From positions 22,892,158-22,956,157 of the forward strand of contig NC_037597.1 in NCBI RefSeq assembly GCF_003073045.1: 64,000 nucleotides of DNA, read 5' to 3'. Shown in pieces: positions 1 through 15,500 of the stretch (the stretch's first letter is position 1; the number at the start of each line of letters is the position of its first letter). The translations under genes and the position numbers were made by a program. The notes beneath the pieces were generated by a model. It saw only the letters and a program-made list of their open reading frames with translations. It was not told the DNA's origin and searched no databases. Origin of the DNA: Pomacea canaliculata (lineage: Eukaryota; Mollusca; Gastropoda; Architaenioglossa; Ampullariidae).

Positions 1-567
1 GAAAATGCCTGAAGAACGACTATGAATTTTAAATTTTTAGTTTTTAAACCTACAGTAATTGCACTCTGTGTGTGTGTGTGAAAGAGAGAGAAATAACAAT
101 AAAGCGTAAATGTACAGATCATCACAATCCTGGTGTGTATAATTTAATTTTATTTTAACGAGAATGGAAAGCGTGGGTGGGTGGCAAGTGTTTTGCATGG
201 GTGTGTACAGGAGAGGGTGGGGTTGGGAGAGAGGGAGGGCCAAAGCCGCTTTTCTTTGATGTAAGAGCGTCCATGAGGAGTTCCACAAGAATATCTAAGC
301 TCTCTGGTTTTACTAAGGAGACTGGTTGAGTGGGTGTTACTGTTATATGTTCTTGTGTAGGTAAGCTAAGCATTTCTGTCTAAAATTTTTTTTACAAAAT
401 TCATTTGCTTTAAGTCAGATTTGTATGTGGTGTTTAAATCTTTCGTGTATGTCTGTATAGACGTTGTAAAACATATTTCGTAGTTTTTGTTTACTTACAG
501 CATAACTTCCACGTTACTTTTGTCACATCCATCCGTCGTAGCTGACATACGAGTAAAACTATCTCAC
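1..567 (-). other. Intron at the window edge
   Basis: Intron following the super-unit E EGF-beta exon. It contains a short TG/AG microsatellite at about 66-92 and aligns with 8,222-9,070. No exon was found in it. Confidence 0.6.
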
Positions 568-3500
568 CTTGGCTACAGTTGATGCCTGTATACAGCATGG
601 AGCAGGCACAAACATAGCCAGTGGGGGCTGTCCGCTTGTTCACACAGACACCGCCGTTGAGGCAGGGGCTGGTTTCTTTACAGATGTTGGCTAATCACAA
701 ACAAGTTTAACAGTTTTAGTCTTTGTCCTGAAGCTTAACAAAAGTTTAGAATATCGGGAGAATCGCCATTTCAAGCGTAACTAGGTCAAGACTTTAATAA
801 TGCCACGTGAAGACAGTGACTGTGTTAATGGAAAAGGAAATAATAAAAAAGGGTTTTTTTGTAGTCTGTAATAAATCAGCAAGAAATCTGTATGAGGTGT
901 GACTCACATGAGTTGTTTTCAGTCTCCACTTGAAAACAACGGACCTCTCCATTAGCTCTGTACACATACATCATTCATCAGCAATCGCAAATTATATATT
1001 TAGCTGGTAATATTAATTTTTTTTATTTTTATTATTTGCATTGTTTATTTTCCCACACAAAGGAAGCTCAATGCGCTTCAAAAGAAGTCAGGGGCATGTA
1101 GGGGAAGACGCCATGTAACGTAGTACAAACAACTACAACATACATAAAAGAATATGCACTGGCTATCAATACAAGAACATGAAACAGCGCAAAGAGCTCA
1201 CCCCACAGACATGCAGACGTTCTGTGAGCTGTTGGTCGGCACCAAGAGGACATCCGAGCAGCATGTGTTCTGGTGACTAGGGTTGGTTTTGAAGACGAAC
1301 ACACCGCTACTTGCTGGCACCACCGGTATGCTGACAATCATACAACACAGACATTTGTCATCCCGTGCTTCTGTCTTTCACAGGTGATCTTTTTAAACTT
1401 GTTTGTGCTACTTCGACTAGTTGAAAGGTCAAGCGCACTCAAAGCGGTGCTAAAAAACCGGTTTTTCTTTTCTGAATTTTTCCAAGTACATTTGCGTACA
1501 AAAGTAGTCGATAATAGTTTTTGAAAATTACCAGCTTCCGCTAGAATTCTTTTGCGTCAAGGCGATCAGATGACAAGGCGTGTCCTCGTGACAGACGACT
1601 GTAGTGCCGTCTGGAGGAGTTCCAACTGAAAAGCGACCACTCTGAGACAAAAAGATTTGAGCCAAGCAGTAATTAACTTGAATTATATTAAAAACTAGCA
1701 GGCGTGTAATCGGCATAGTAATGTAAACAGGCTTAGAAGTTGTACAAGAAATTTCTTGTAGTAACTCAACGATACAAACAGATTTGATTTGTGAAAAATT
1801 CAACTTTTAATAATATACTCCAGAAAAAAGGTTTAGTATGTGGTTCGATTATATTTTCTTTACATCACAGACATGAAGATAAAATTAATTTCTTTCCTGA
1901 AGGACTCCTCACTAACGGAGCAAGCAGTGGCACAGATGTGATCGTGAACTAATAGTCAAACCCTAGCAGCAGACATTCACAACAGAAACTGTCTTTACTT
2001 ACTAAGTGGTTTCCTGTGGGACTAACAGATGTTCCTGTAGCAAAAAAGACTCGAGAATAGAGCTAAATTAAGAATTCATTATCTGTAAGTGAGAAAAATA
2101 AAGTTACACACTAATGTATGAATAACAATTTCAAGAACAAAAAAGAGAAAAGTTTCAATAATTTTAAACGGTACTTAGCCCGTTCCGAGCAAACACGAAG
2201 AGCAAGTGTTGCCACGAATTCCACAATCAGTCGTACCTTTTGGTCGACTGTTGATGAAGTAGCAGATGTGGTCGACAGTGTTACTGAAACAGAGAGTAGA
2301 CAATCGTGGTAAGGAACAGACATTAGACTTGCTCAGCCATACTTGGAAGAGAACTGTCTCTACATTTCCCAGCAGTAAACAGATTACATGCTTTCATGTT
2401 AATCATAAATGTCAAAGAGTAGGGTGAGGGCAATAAAATTCAGTTGCATGTACACCTTTCACACGTCACATTTTAGCACGCTTTTGAAAACGACGATCAC
2501 GGCTGACCATAGGTTGTTGGCTATTGCGTCGACCGCTTGCAACTACTACTGCAACCACAGATAAGCAGGTCAAACTCCAAACCTTTCGCCTCCGAGGCTA
2601 GTCCTCAAGCAGGCTACAGGCTTAGGTTTTGATACCTGCTGCTGGGGGTAATACGGCTTACAACTTGTTCTCTTCATTATGAACTCTCTTCTCAACGACT
2701 CTCTCTCTCTCTCACGTGATAGTTCTAAGTTACATCATGCACACACATGCAGGCGATGACACTTTACCACACATGCATGTGGCCATCTGTCGCTTAGAGA
2801 GTAGTACTAGTCTTACACATCGGGTCCTGCGACGTCCACGCACACGTGATGATCGCCAGCTTCCTGTGGCGTCACAGACAGCAATGACGTAATAAGAGGA
2901 ATGCCAGTAGAGTTGTCCTTTACTGGTTGAGCCACATCGGTGACTACCTCAGGAGAGGAAGGTCCCCGGCTCACAGTGAGAGGGAATCTGTACAACGTGA
3001 CTCAATAATTTGCAATTCGGTTTACAACAAAAAATGTTTATAATTTTACTTTTAAGTGTCTGAAATAGTGTCTTTCTGTAAAATATCTCTAGAAATGTAC
3101 ATATACTTACCTCTACAAAGCTTAGCCTTACCGATACATACCAAGCTTTTGCTTACCTTGAGTTCGCGTTGACGTAGACCGGTACTTGGCAGGTGTCGCC
3201 TACGTCACACGTAATCTGCAGACCCGATGGTAGCGTGGGTACCACTGCATGAGGCTGCAATAAGTGAGCATTGATATATTTCTACAAAACAATTCAGCAA
3301 AAAGTTCACGGAAAAAGAAAGTTTTCAGCATCAATTATTTTGGGAAAACCGAGTTAACGTAGAAATTTCTTGATACCACTTACATATTCGCCTTTTAAGT
3401 GTGTACCTTATTTTCTGAGATGCGATGGTTTATTTACTACTGACTTCTGTACAATTATATCCATTTAGTACTAAGCGTTTTACACAGTTGTATTTCTTAT

Positions 3501-6500
3501 CTTTATTCACTACATTAATTTTTTTTGTCATAGAAGTATTACACACTACCTACATAACTATAGCAATAGGTGAATTGTTACCTGTCTTGCACATCACAAT
3601 ATGTAAGCAATGTTATTTGCCACCTTGTTAATTCTGGTGTTTTATTAAAATATTCTCAAAACTTCTTCCCTTACATTTAACTGACCAGCATCTGGGTTGA
3701 CAGGGATGTTTTCGTTTCCTGCAAGAAAATTATTGATTACATTGTGGATAGAATCAAATTTTAAGAGAGTGTTTAGCTTAATTTCTAGCATCGTCTGTAT
3801 GTCAACATTCGCAATATTTTAACCTTTGTATTTTTGAGTTATAAACAATGCAATTAAAAGTAAGTTAAAACTTTTAATGTGTTATCTTGTGACCTAATGA
3901 TATTTTTTTTCTTTGAAAATGTTTCTACATCAAAACTAACTAATATAACGGCTTTAAACTGCACTGATGAACATTCGAAACAATTTAAAGAGACGTAATT
4001 TAAACTGCATAAATCACAATGATGCAGAAGGTCTTACTTGTCAGACACTGAACACCACTTTGTCCAAGGGGGCACAGACACATTGGTTTGGACTGTATCA
4101 GTGTACATTTGGCATCCGCAGAACAGTTGAGAATGGCGCACTTTAGGGACACTTGGTCTAAAAACGGCAAAGCAATTACAGCTTTAGAAATCATACATTT
4201 GCTTATCTTTGTGCAATAGGGCACAGGTAAGAAACATGTGATCTGGATATTATAAATACGAAAGATTAGGGTTTAAGATGATGAAATCTCGAATTCCTAT
4301 GACTGTTAATTACTAGAAAGAATGTATTAGCTAGGATTAAGCATGGTGCTTGTCTTTAGTCAAAATTATTTTTTAATCGTTAACCTGTTGTTGGTGTCAT
4401 GGGAGAAGAAACTGAGAAGACAGCGGTAACACTGCTGTGATCTACACCGGATGTAGTTAGTAATGTAGACGGTTCAACGGAACTTGTGTCTGGGACAACA
4501 TTTGTAAACTTTATTGTTAAACTAAGAATTTTAGCTAGTATCCAATAAAGAATGAGAAAGAACTAGCATCCACAAGACGCTGCTGCTGTAGTAGATCACG
4601 AAAATTATAGACAGTAAACGAATGTTAAAACTGCAGTATTTATAAAAGAAAACCAATTATATGCACAAGCAAACTTAAGTAAGACCTGATTTTGGTGGAT
4701 TCTAACAAATCGTAATGTAGAGATTTTATGGTATTTGTTTCAGACAAAAAAAATAAAAATAGCATATCTACCGACAAAGTAATGTTGAAACTATGGTATT
4801 TATTAAAGAACGGAAATTGAAAAACTAAGGGTAAAACTACTTCAGTTGTTCATGTTATTTAATCACCTTGCTCATCGCAGTGACCGTTAGCAGAATATTG
4901 CGCTGGACACGCGCAGACGTAAGATGGAGGCGTGTTTATGCACTGTCCTCCATTGTGGCAGGGGTTCACGGCACAAGGGTCATCTGAAACATTCCTTGCC
5001 GCTATCAGAGTATGCAAACTAATGAACACAATCGAGTAACATCACCTGCAGTCGTACTGTCAAGACCTGTGTCGGTGAACGCAGTTCAGGAAATGAAGCC
5101 TTCACTATGCCTCTACCCCGACATCTCTTGTCGCTAAAAACACTCACTGCCACTTACTGCTTAACATTTTGGGCATGATTAAGATCGTTGCCAACGACGA
5201 AGTCGAGCTGAAGTTGAGTACTGTCTATCCTACTTTTTCTGCTACCATTCTTTTGTCATCACACTTGCTTGCTCTGTAGTAGTACTGCTTTGTAACAAAG
5301 TACTGCTATAATTTTTCATAACATTTGTAAACATATAAACATTTATTGTTCCGCATGGGGCCATCTTCTTCACTTACTTGCATCGTCTACCAAGGACACT
5401 GAGTAACAACGTGTCTCTCCGCCGAACCTGACATTTAAAAGAGCAAAGGAAATCAACTTACAAACTAGACCCGACAATATATCGGTATTAATGATCATAA
5501 ATACTAATATACACCTATTAGCTGCATCCTCAGGGTGCCAGTATGTGCTCTACGGTTAGGTTTTGAATGCAATACCCCTGGACCCTTTCATTGTGTTTTT
5601 TTACCATCATTAAATACAAAGGTATTCTAGACACGTCAGGAAATAAAGCCAACAACTATTCTAGAACATTCTAAAATGTGTGCGTAGAGGGAAGGATTAG
5701 TGTCTGTAAACAGGAGTAATGTGCCAATACAAGAGATAAAATAAATAAAGAGAAATAATACCAATAACAACATACTCACCCAGCCTCAGTGCACACTTCT
5801 CGACTTCCGAGAGTGGGTGGGTCTATCAACATGACGGTGCCACAGGTGGAGGAATCCTCGCGCAATGTCTCGAAGGTATGCACTCCCCAACCGAAAGGCT
5901 GAACAGGTGTGCTTGAGAAGAAAAATCGTCATCTTTTACTCTAAACTTCAGGTGTGGCACTGAGGTCTGAACGAAAGTACAAGTAGTCGTCATATTTGAA
6001 CTAGACCTTCTCAGTCGCTTGTCGCCGAAAAATATAGCACTGCGCGTGCGTGTACTATCTTTTGTGCATGTGTGTTCGTTAAGCAGAGCAGTTTTTTTTT
6101 ACACCAGGCTAGTCACTTCAGTAGAAGTGTGTTTATCAGACTCACCAGGGAGTGTTGGCAGGCTGTTCAGTGTGGGATATGAAGCGGCAAGGTCTTGAAG
6201 AATGACAAACTATCTGTGAGCCGTTTGCTGGTGTAGTGTCCGCGAAACGGCCTACTCCCTGCCAGCAGGTCAAGTTTCATGCATGAAAAATGTCTGAACG
6301 CTTAGCGAACTGTCCAGATGTTTAGACTTCCAAAAGAGATATAAACGCTTTTTTAATTGGTAAAGAAAAAATAATGTTAAGCTTTTTTTCACCTTCTGTG
6401 AAGGAGTGTATGTTGATCCTCCGTGTGTAGGTTGGACTGTACTTTCGCTGCTGGTCGACCCTGCAAGCAGAGCCAGCACGACAAATAATCAAAAACATGT

Positions 6501-9500
6501 TACAGAAATTTGCATGTTGTATACCTTATAGGCCAGTGAGCAGCCTCTGTTTTGGTTGTTTGTCATCTTTTATATTTTATGTCTCTTGCTCTAGCAAGTG
6601 CTCTTGTGTTTACACACGCTGACAATCGTCTGCTTAAATGACTCCTACCTTGTTTAGCTACGCTGTTGATCAGGTAGCAAACAGTGTCGGAGCTCACACT
6701 GGAAAGGAAACAAGACATACTTATATACAGGTAACCTTGTATTATTTTAGAAGCAAAACTAGCTAGAAAGATCCGACCATCAATAAACATGAGCAAGAAA
6801 TCTGTAGTTTTAAATGAAAATAATAAAAAGTATGTAAATAAACACCGCAGCTTAAGAAAGTTACTGTTTGTAGCTTTGGAGGTAATATTTCGCCCCAAAG
6901 ACGAAAATTTATTGAAATATATTATTTTAGTCTAATCAAACACAATGAAAAACGAGACATACCCGCTTTGCTCTTTGATGTCCACACACACATGATGCTG
7001 GCCTGTTTCCGAGGGTGTGACACTAAGAGTTGACCTCAGGCCGCTTGGAGTGCCTGTAATGTTGTCCGGGTGGGGATCAGAAACTGATGACGTCAGTCCA
7101 GGCGATGATACATTTGTGTTGACACCTGGAAAGGGTCTGTTGCAAAACACGAATGTGACATTTATGGGCAAGTTTTGACAAAACATCCAACCAACGAGCA
7201 CAGGCAAAAGAAGTTTGGTTTGAGCATAACTGTAATAAGCTAGAAATTATCTGGTCAGCGATATTTTTGATTTCACATTTTTTGGTGGGTTTTTCATGGA
7301 ATTACTCTGAAGGATGGGTCTAGAGTAAATAAAATAATAATAAAATGAATTCTTTATTATTAAAATTAGAGTGCATAGTAAACAAATTACAAATCGAAGA
7401 ATTCTATCTGGATACAAGAACAGGCACAAATATTAATCGGTTAATTTGAGATGGTACCCGACTTGTCAGGAAAGGAATGTGGCGTAATTATATGCGATGG
7501 TTTAGGCTAAACTCAATGAACCCCTGTCATTCATGCTGTAGGCACCAGGCTATAACTCTTCCATATTCCTCTATTTGTCTCTGCATCTCTTTATATGTAT
7601 TTAAATTTAGTAACATGAAAAAAGACATAAAAAAAAGAGAAGAAGCGACGAGATAAGGAAAGGCAGAACTATAAATTTACCCTAATCGGGGACCGACCAT
7701 GTAGATAGGTACACGACAGGTAGATCCGACGTAGCAGGTGATGTTGAGACCAGTTGGTGGTGTGGGTATGATGGCGTGAGGCTGACAGACACAGCAACCA
7801 GGAGCTGGTTAGTTCCCTTACCGACCGAAATGTCGAATGCACTGTCTGTCTGGTTGTATGGGTAACATGTCCTCAAATGCGTTGTTTTATCTATAAAAAT
7901 CTTAAATTCTATAAGTCGTAGGAATTTATTCTCTCTGCAACGCCACTATTTCGAACTTGTTGAATGGGCAGTTCAGCTCATTAATCAGTCTAGTTCAATA
8001 AGTTCAGAGATTGTCAAAACAAGACTAAAGATGTTTAGCAAACAAAAATTTAAAAACAGCAATCGCAAGTAAAAGCATGCAGACAATATTGAACAGCCTA
8101 AGCTTTGTAAAAAAAACTCTTAAAGTAGCCTTTGAATCCAAACACATTACCTTATTAGTGATAACAGGTTTGTTCAAAGGAATCGCTTGATTTTCTGTGG
8201 ACAGAAATGGAAACAAATACCGGAAACTGCCTGAAAACCGACTATGAATTTTAAACGTTACAAATTGTTAATTTTTAAAACTACAGTAATTGCGGCCTTT
8301 CTCTGTCGCTTTGCTTACTATACGACTATCTGAATAAGTGCTTGTGCTAGAATAAAACGTGAATGTAGGAATTGTCACAAACCTGCTGTGTATAATTAAT
8401 ATTTTTTTAATGACAACAGAAAGCGCGAGCGGGTGGCGAGTGTTTTGCGCGTGTGTGAGACGGGTTAGGGGAAGACAAGCGAGGATATAAACAGTTGATA
8501 ACGGTATCTTTTACTTTGATGTAACGGCGTCCTTGAGGAGATCTATTAGTATAAATGTTGATGCTCAAAAAATGCAGTAAAGGAAAATGATTTTTGCTTA
8601 GAGCTGGTGTCCTTGCCAGGAACAAGTAGAATAACCTGACCGTTGTGAGTCTGCCCAGGTTTAGGTTTCAAATTTTTGTAATGCAAGTTTCGGATTGTAT
8701 TTTTGTTGTTGTTAGGGAATAGTAATAAAATGTATTGAAATGATTGTTGTGGGTTTGTTTTTCTTTTACTCTCCTGTGATTGACATGGACAGTCACTCTG
8801 AAACTAACTTCAAGAGGAGCGACAACAGCGAAAGGGGGTTACTGTATGTGTTCTTGCGAAGTCAAGCTAAGCATTTCTGTTTCTTGATTCTTTTCCTAAT
8901 ATTACATTCATTGTTTAAAATCAGATGTGTGGTATTTTAATCTTGCGTGCATGTCTGTATAGACGTTGTAAAACATATTTCGTAGTTTTTGTTTTTCTTA
9001 CGGCTTAAATTCACACATTACTTTTTTCTCATCCATCAGTGGTAACTGACATATCAGTAAACATATCTCACCTTGGCTACAGTTGGTGCCTGTGTACAAC
9101 ATGGAGCACGCACAAACATAGCCAGTGGGGGCTGTCCGCTTGTTCACACAGACACCACCGTTGAGGCAGGGGCTGGTTTCTTTACAGATGTTGGCTAAAC
9201 ACAAACAAGTTTAACAGTTTTAGTCTTTGTCCTGAAGCTTTTCAAATGTATAGAATATCGTGAGAATCGCCATTTCAAGCATACCTAGGATTTTACCGTC
9301 TTAATTTAGTTAATATTTATAGTCATTAAACAAATTCAGCACAGTTTTTACATGTCTAGTACTCAGATAAAAATGCTTTATATTTAGCCTGGTCCGGTTT
9401 CCTGCGCATCAAGACTTTAGTAATGCCACGTGAAGACAGTGACTGTGTTCATGGAAATGGAAATAATACAAAAACCGTTTTTTTGTGGTCTGTTATAAAT

Positions 9501-12500
9501 CAGCAAGAAATGTGTACGAGTTTTGACTCACATAGTTGTTTTCAGTCTCCACTTGAAAACAGCGGACCTCTCCATTCGCTCTATAAAGATACATCATTCA
9601 TCAGCAATCGCAAACTACATATTAACTTATTATTATTAATTATTATTTGTTTTGGGCATTTCCCACACGAAGGCAAGCTCGATGCGCTTCACAAAGGTTC
9701 AGAGGCATGTAGGGGAAGACGCCGTATAATGTAGTCGTCACAATCGAGTACAAACAACAACAACATGCATAAAAGAACATGCACCGGTCATCAATGCAAG
9801 AACATGAAAGACCGCAGACAGCTCACCCCACGGACATGCAGACGTTCTGTGAGCTATTGGTCGGCACCAACAGGACATCCGAGCCGCATGTGTTCTGGTC
9901 ACTGGGGTTGGTTTTGAAGACGAACACACCGCTACTTGCTGGCACCACCGGTATGCTGACAATCATACAACACAGACATTTGTCATCCCGTGCTTCTGTC
10001 TTTCACATGTGCTCTTTTTAAACTAGTTAGTGCTACTTCGACTAGTTAAAAGGTCAAGCGGACTCAAAGCGGTGCTAAAAACCAGTATTTTCTTTTCTGA
10101 ATCTTTCCAAGTACATTTGCGTACAATAATAGTCGATAATAGTTTTTTTAAATTACCAGCTTCCGCTAGAATTCGTTTGCGTCAAGGCGATCAGATGACA
10201 AGGCGCATCCTCGTGACAGACGACTGTAGTGCCGTCTGGAGGCGTTCCAACTGAAAAGCGACCACTCTGAGAGAAAAGATTTTAGCCAGACAATAATTAA
10301 CATAAATTATATTAAAATCTAATAGGCGTGTAATTGGCATTGTATTGTAAACAGGCTTAGAAGCTGTACAATAAATATCTTGTTGTAACTCAGCGATAAA
10401 CACAGATTTGATATTTTAAAAATTCGACTTTTAATAATATACTCCAGAAAAAGGTTTAGTTTTGGTTACAGTTATATCTTCTTTGCATCCCAGACGAAAA
10501 CATAAAATTAATTTCTTTCCTGAAGGACTCATTAACGGAGCAAGCAGTGGCACAGATGTGATCGTGAACTAATAGTCAATCCCTTACAGCAGACATTCAC
10601 AACAGAAAATGTCTTTACTTACCATGTGGTTTCCTGTGGGACTAACAGATGTTCCTGTAAAAATAAAGACTAGTTCAAATAAGAATAAAGCTAAATTCAT
10701 GAGCTGTAAATGTGAAAACTAAATGGTTTCACACCAATGGATGAATAACATTTTGAAGAACAAAAAGGAAAAAAGTTTCAATAATTTTAATCGATACTTA
10801 GCCCGTTCCAAGGAAACACGAAGAGCAAGTGTTGCCACGAATTAATCCACACAATCACTCGTACCTTTGGGTCTACTTGTGATGAAGTAGCAGATGTGGT
10901 CGACAGTGTTACTGGAACAGACAATCATGGTACGTGACTGTTGTTAGCTATATCATGCGCACATTCAGGAAATAACATTTTATCCCACATGCATGTGGCC
11001 ATCTATCGCTTAGAGAGTAGTACTAATCTTACATATCGGGTCCCATGACGTCCACGCACACGTGATGATCGCCAGCTTCCTGTGGCGTCACAGACAGCAA
11101 TGACTGCATAAGAGGAATGCCAGTCGAGTTGTCATTTACTGGTGAAGCCACAGCGGTGACTACCTCAGGGGAGAAGGTCCCCGGTTGACAGTGAGAGGGA
11201 ATCTGTACAACGTGACCCAATAATTTGCAATTCGGTTTACAACAAAAATGTTTATAATTTTACCTTAAAGTGTCTGAAATAGTGTCTTTCTGTACAGTAC
11301 ATATCTCTATATATATACTTACCTGTACCTTAGCCTTACTGATACATTGTGTTTCTAGGTGTGTAACGAAGATTTTGTTTACCTTGAGTTCCCGTTGACG
11401 TAGACCGGTACTTTGCACGTGTCGCCTACGTCACACGTAATCTGCAGACCCGATGGTAGTGTGGGTACTACTGCATGAGGCTGCAATAAGTGAGCATTGG
11501 TATATTTCTACAAAACAATTCAGCAAAGCGTTCACGGATGACAAAGTTTTTCAGCATCAATTATTTTGGGAAAACAGAGTTGACGTGGCAATTTCTTGAT
11601 GCCAGTTAAACATTTTCCTTTTAAGTGTGTACCGTATAATAATAACAATAAGAACAAAAACAATAATATTATTATTTTAAAATTTGTAAAGCGCATATTA
11701 ACACTTCTAAGGAATATGCTCTTAGCGCTTAAGAAGAAGAACGAAACATGGACAGCTTACGAGGACAGGGAAACAAACAAATAAAATGAATTATAAAAGA
11801 ATAAACAACCGTACTAAATGAAGAATGAAATCAAATACAGAAAACACAAAGATGAACCAAATAGCAAGAACACGAGCTAAGATTAATATGATATTGCAAA
11901 AGAAAGGGAGTGAAAAAGGACTAGCATTTCGAAAAGGTTGTTATTAAAGATAATAATAATATTATTAATTATTATTATGTGGGAATTTATAAAGTGCTAT
12001 ATCTCAGGTAAAGGCAAACTGATTGCGCTGAACAAGACCACAAAATAGAAACAAAAATGTAGAACAAGTTAACAAAATTGTAGCAAAGATGTAGAAGGAA
12101 GAACAATGCGAGGACTCGCTGCATTCCGCCAGTAAAGGGGAGATCACTGTTGATGTAACAGTAACGACTCCAGAGAATAAGGTCAGTGACATTAGGAGAA
12201 TACTGGAATACTATACTGAGTATTCTTAAGAATATGAAGAAATGTTATCATATTAAACTGCAAAAGGGTGATCATCACTTCAGCTTATTAACTGCAGTTT
12301 AAGGTCGCTGCCGAAGCGAGTGAAGCGGGCGGAATGGAATTCAGCCAATAGATCTAAACAGTTCGCACTTCAAATAACGTTTAATACACACCTGTTGCAA
12401 ACCCGACGAGGAAGAAAACGCAGCAAAAGCACATGTACAAATGAAGGTCTAACATTTTTATCCAATTCTAAACACGACCACGAAAAAAACCCACACCAAA

Positions 12501-15500
12501 AAACAAAAAACAATATCAAGGAGAGCCGATCCCAATCGGCCTGTTAGGCTAAGGGACAGAACTCTCAATACCTTATGTCCTGAGAAGCGATGATTTATTT
12601 ACTACTGACTGGTGTGCAGTATCCATTTAGTACTTAAAGCTTTACACAGCTGATTTTGTTTTGTTTATTCATCACGTCAGTTTTGTTTTTCGTAAAAGTA
12701 TTTGCACTCTAACTGCATACGTATGACATTTAGGGGCATTCTTACCTGGCTTGCACATCACGATATTTAGGCAATGTTATTTGCCACACTGCTAACTCAG
12801 TCGTTTGATTTCTAAAAATTTTAATAAAAATATTCTTATAAAAATAACTTCTTTCCTTACATTTAATTGATCAGCATCTGAGTTGACAGGGATGTTTTCG
12901 TTTCCTGCAAGAAAGTGGTCGAATACATGGTGGATAGAATCAAATTATTAGAATATGTTTAGCTTAATTTTTAGCATCGTCTTTATGTCATTATTCAAAA
13001 TATTATAGTTTTTGTATTTTTGCGTTGTAAATAATGTAATTAAAAGTAAATTAAAATGTTAAAAGTGTTGCCTAGTGGCCATATTATACTTTTTATTTCT
13101 TTAAACTGTTTCTACATCAAAACTAACTCGTATAACGGCTTTAAATTGCACTGATGAACATTCGAAATAATATAAAGAGATGTGATTTAAACTTTATGAA
13201 GCACAATGATGAAGAGGGTCTTACTTGTCAGACACTGAACACCACTTTGTCCAAGGGGACACAGACACACTGGTTTGGACTGGATCAGTGTACATAAGGC
13301 ATCCGCAGAACAGTTGAGGATGGCGCACTTCAGGGACACTTGGAAAACAGTAAGCAATTACAGCTTTAGAAATCATACCATTTGATTATCTTTGTGCAAT
13401 AGGGCAAATGTAAGAAACATGTGCTCTGGGAATCATTTCTAAAAAGATTAAAGTTTATGATGATACAGCCTCGAATTCTCCAAACTGTTAATGATTATTT
13501 GCTATAAAGAATGTAGTTGCTACGATTAAGCATGGTGCTTGTCTTTAGTCAAAATTATTTTGTGCTCCAACCTGTTGTTGGTGTCATGGGAGAAGAAACT
13601 GAGGAGACAGCGGTAACACTGCTGTGATCCACACCGGATGTAGTTAGTAATGTAGATGGTTCAACGGAACTTGTGTCTGGGACAACATTTACAAACTTTA
13701 TTGTAAGACTAGGAATTTTAGCCAGTACCTGATAAAGAATAATAAAGAACTAGCATCCACAAGACGTTTCTGCTGTAGTAGATAAAGAAAATTATGTGCA
13801 GCAAACGAATGTTAAAACTTCGGTATTTATTAAAGAAAAGCAAGCATATGCACGACAAACTTATGTAAGGCCTGAATTTGATGGATTCTAACAAGTCGTT
13901 ATGGGGAGATTTTATGGTATTTATTACAGAAAAAATACCGACAAAGTAATGTTAAAACTATGGTATTTATTAAAGAACATAAATTGAAAAACTAAGGCTA
14001 AAACTACTTCATTTATTCATGTTATATAATCACCTTGTTCATCGCAGTTACCGCTAGCGGAATATTGCGTTGGACACGCACAGACGTAAGACGGAGGCGT
14101 GTTGATGCATTGTCCCCCATTGTGGCAAGGCTTGACATCACAAGGGTCATCTGAAACATTTTTTTTACCGTTATTACGGTCTTCAAATCCGCATTATCAG
14201 AGCAAAATCATCGACAGTCGTTCAGAAATAACATCTCCATATCTTACGCTTCTGCCACAACACCCACCGCCTCAAAGTAATTAACAGTTTCCACCCTGAT
14301 TAATATTCTAATTGCAGTTATGATTGATTTGTTTAAAAAAGTCACCCTACCTCTAAGTCGATATCAAGTTTACTTTAACTTCTTTACTCACTGGTATCAT
14401 TAACCAAGCCAACCAGGTAGCAGCGTCTCTCCTCACCGGACCTAAAGTTAAAACCAATAACAGTAATAAGGAAAGGAAACAGGTCCGAGTGGCCAGTAGT
14501 AGTAGAGATGGTTATATACGTGTAATATACACTATCAAATACTGACACAGACCCATACATGCTCTGCAAACTGTTGCACTCGCCAGGCAGGGAACTTAAG
14601 GAGATAAACCAACACCAGCAGACCTTTAGTGTTGAAGAAACGCAATGCAAGAAAATGGTTATTCTGTTACGATAACATTTTGATTAAGCGCAAATAAGTT
14701 AGATTTTGTAGAATAGGGGATATTACCCACAAGTTAATTAAACAGCAAAATCACTCACCCTGTCTCAATGCATGCTTCTCGGTTTTTGAGATTGCCAGGG
14801 TCTATCATCATGACAGTGCCACAAGTAGAAGAATCAATGCGAAGTGTCTCAAAGGTAAACACTCCTAAACTGTGATTCTGTACGGGTATGCTTAAGAGAG
14901 AAAAAAATTGTCTCTCAAAAAATGGCCAGTATTGTAGGTAGTGGTTATAGCTGAATGCTTATCCTAATTACAACAAAAAAAGTAAACCAGAATAGACAAA
15001 GCGGTCTTCTCCTTGTTCGTACATTCTGTCAGTTTTCTGACACCTGTCGCGTGCGTGCAAATGTGGTCACGTGCGGTAGTCGAAAGTGTTTGTAGAAGTA
15101 GATGTACAAATACATGTATGTGTGTGTATATATATACTGAAACACAGTCCCAGAAATGACTCACCAGGGAGTGTTGGCAGGCTGTTCAGTGTAGGATATG
15201 AAGCGGCAAGGTCTTGAAGAATGACAAACTATCTGTGAGCCATTCGCTGGTGTAGTGTCCGCGAAACGGCCTCCATTTATTGGTGGTATTGTACTTCCGT
15301 TATTAGTCGATCCTGGAAAAAGAACAAATACGCTAATGACAAATATTACAGCGATAAAATATCGTTTTATATTTTGTATACCTAATATGATTCCAAAACT
15401 TTCATATTTTGACTTGTCATTTTTATATCTGTTTCGTTATTGAGACAAGAAATTTGGAGGCTATAATTACTTTGATTTATATATTTTTGGAGGAATATTT

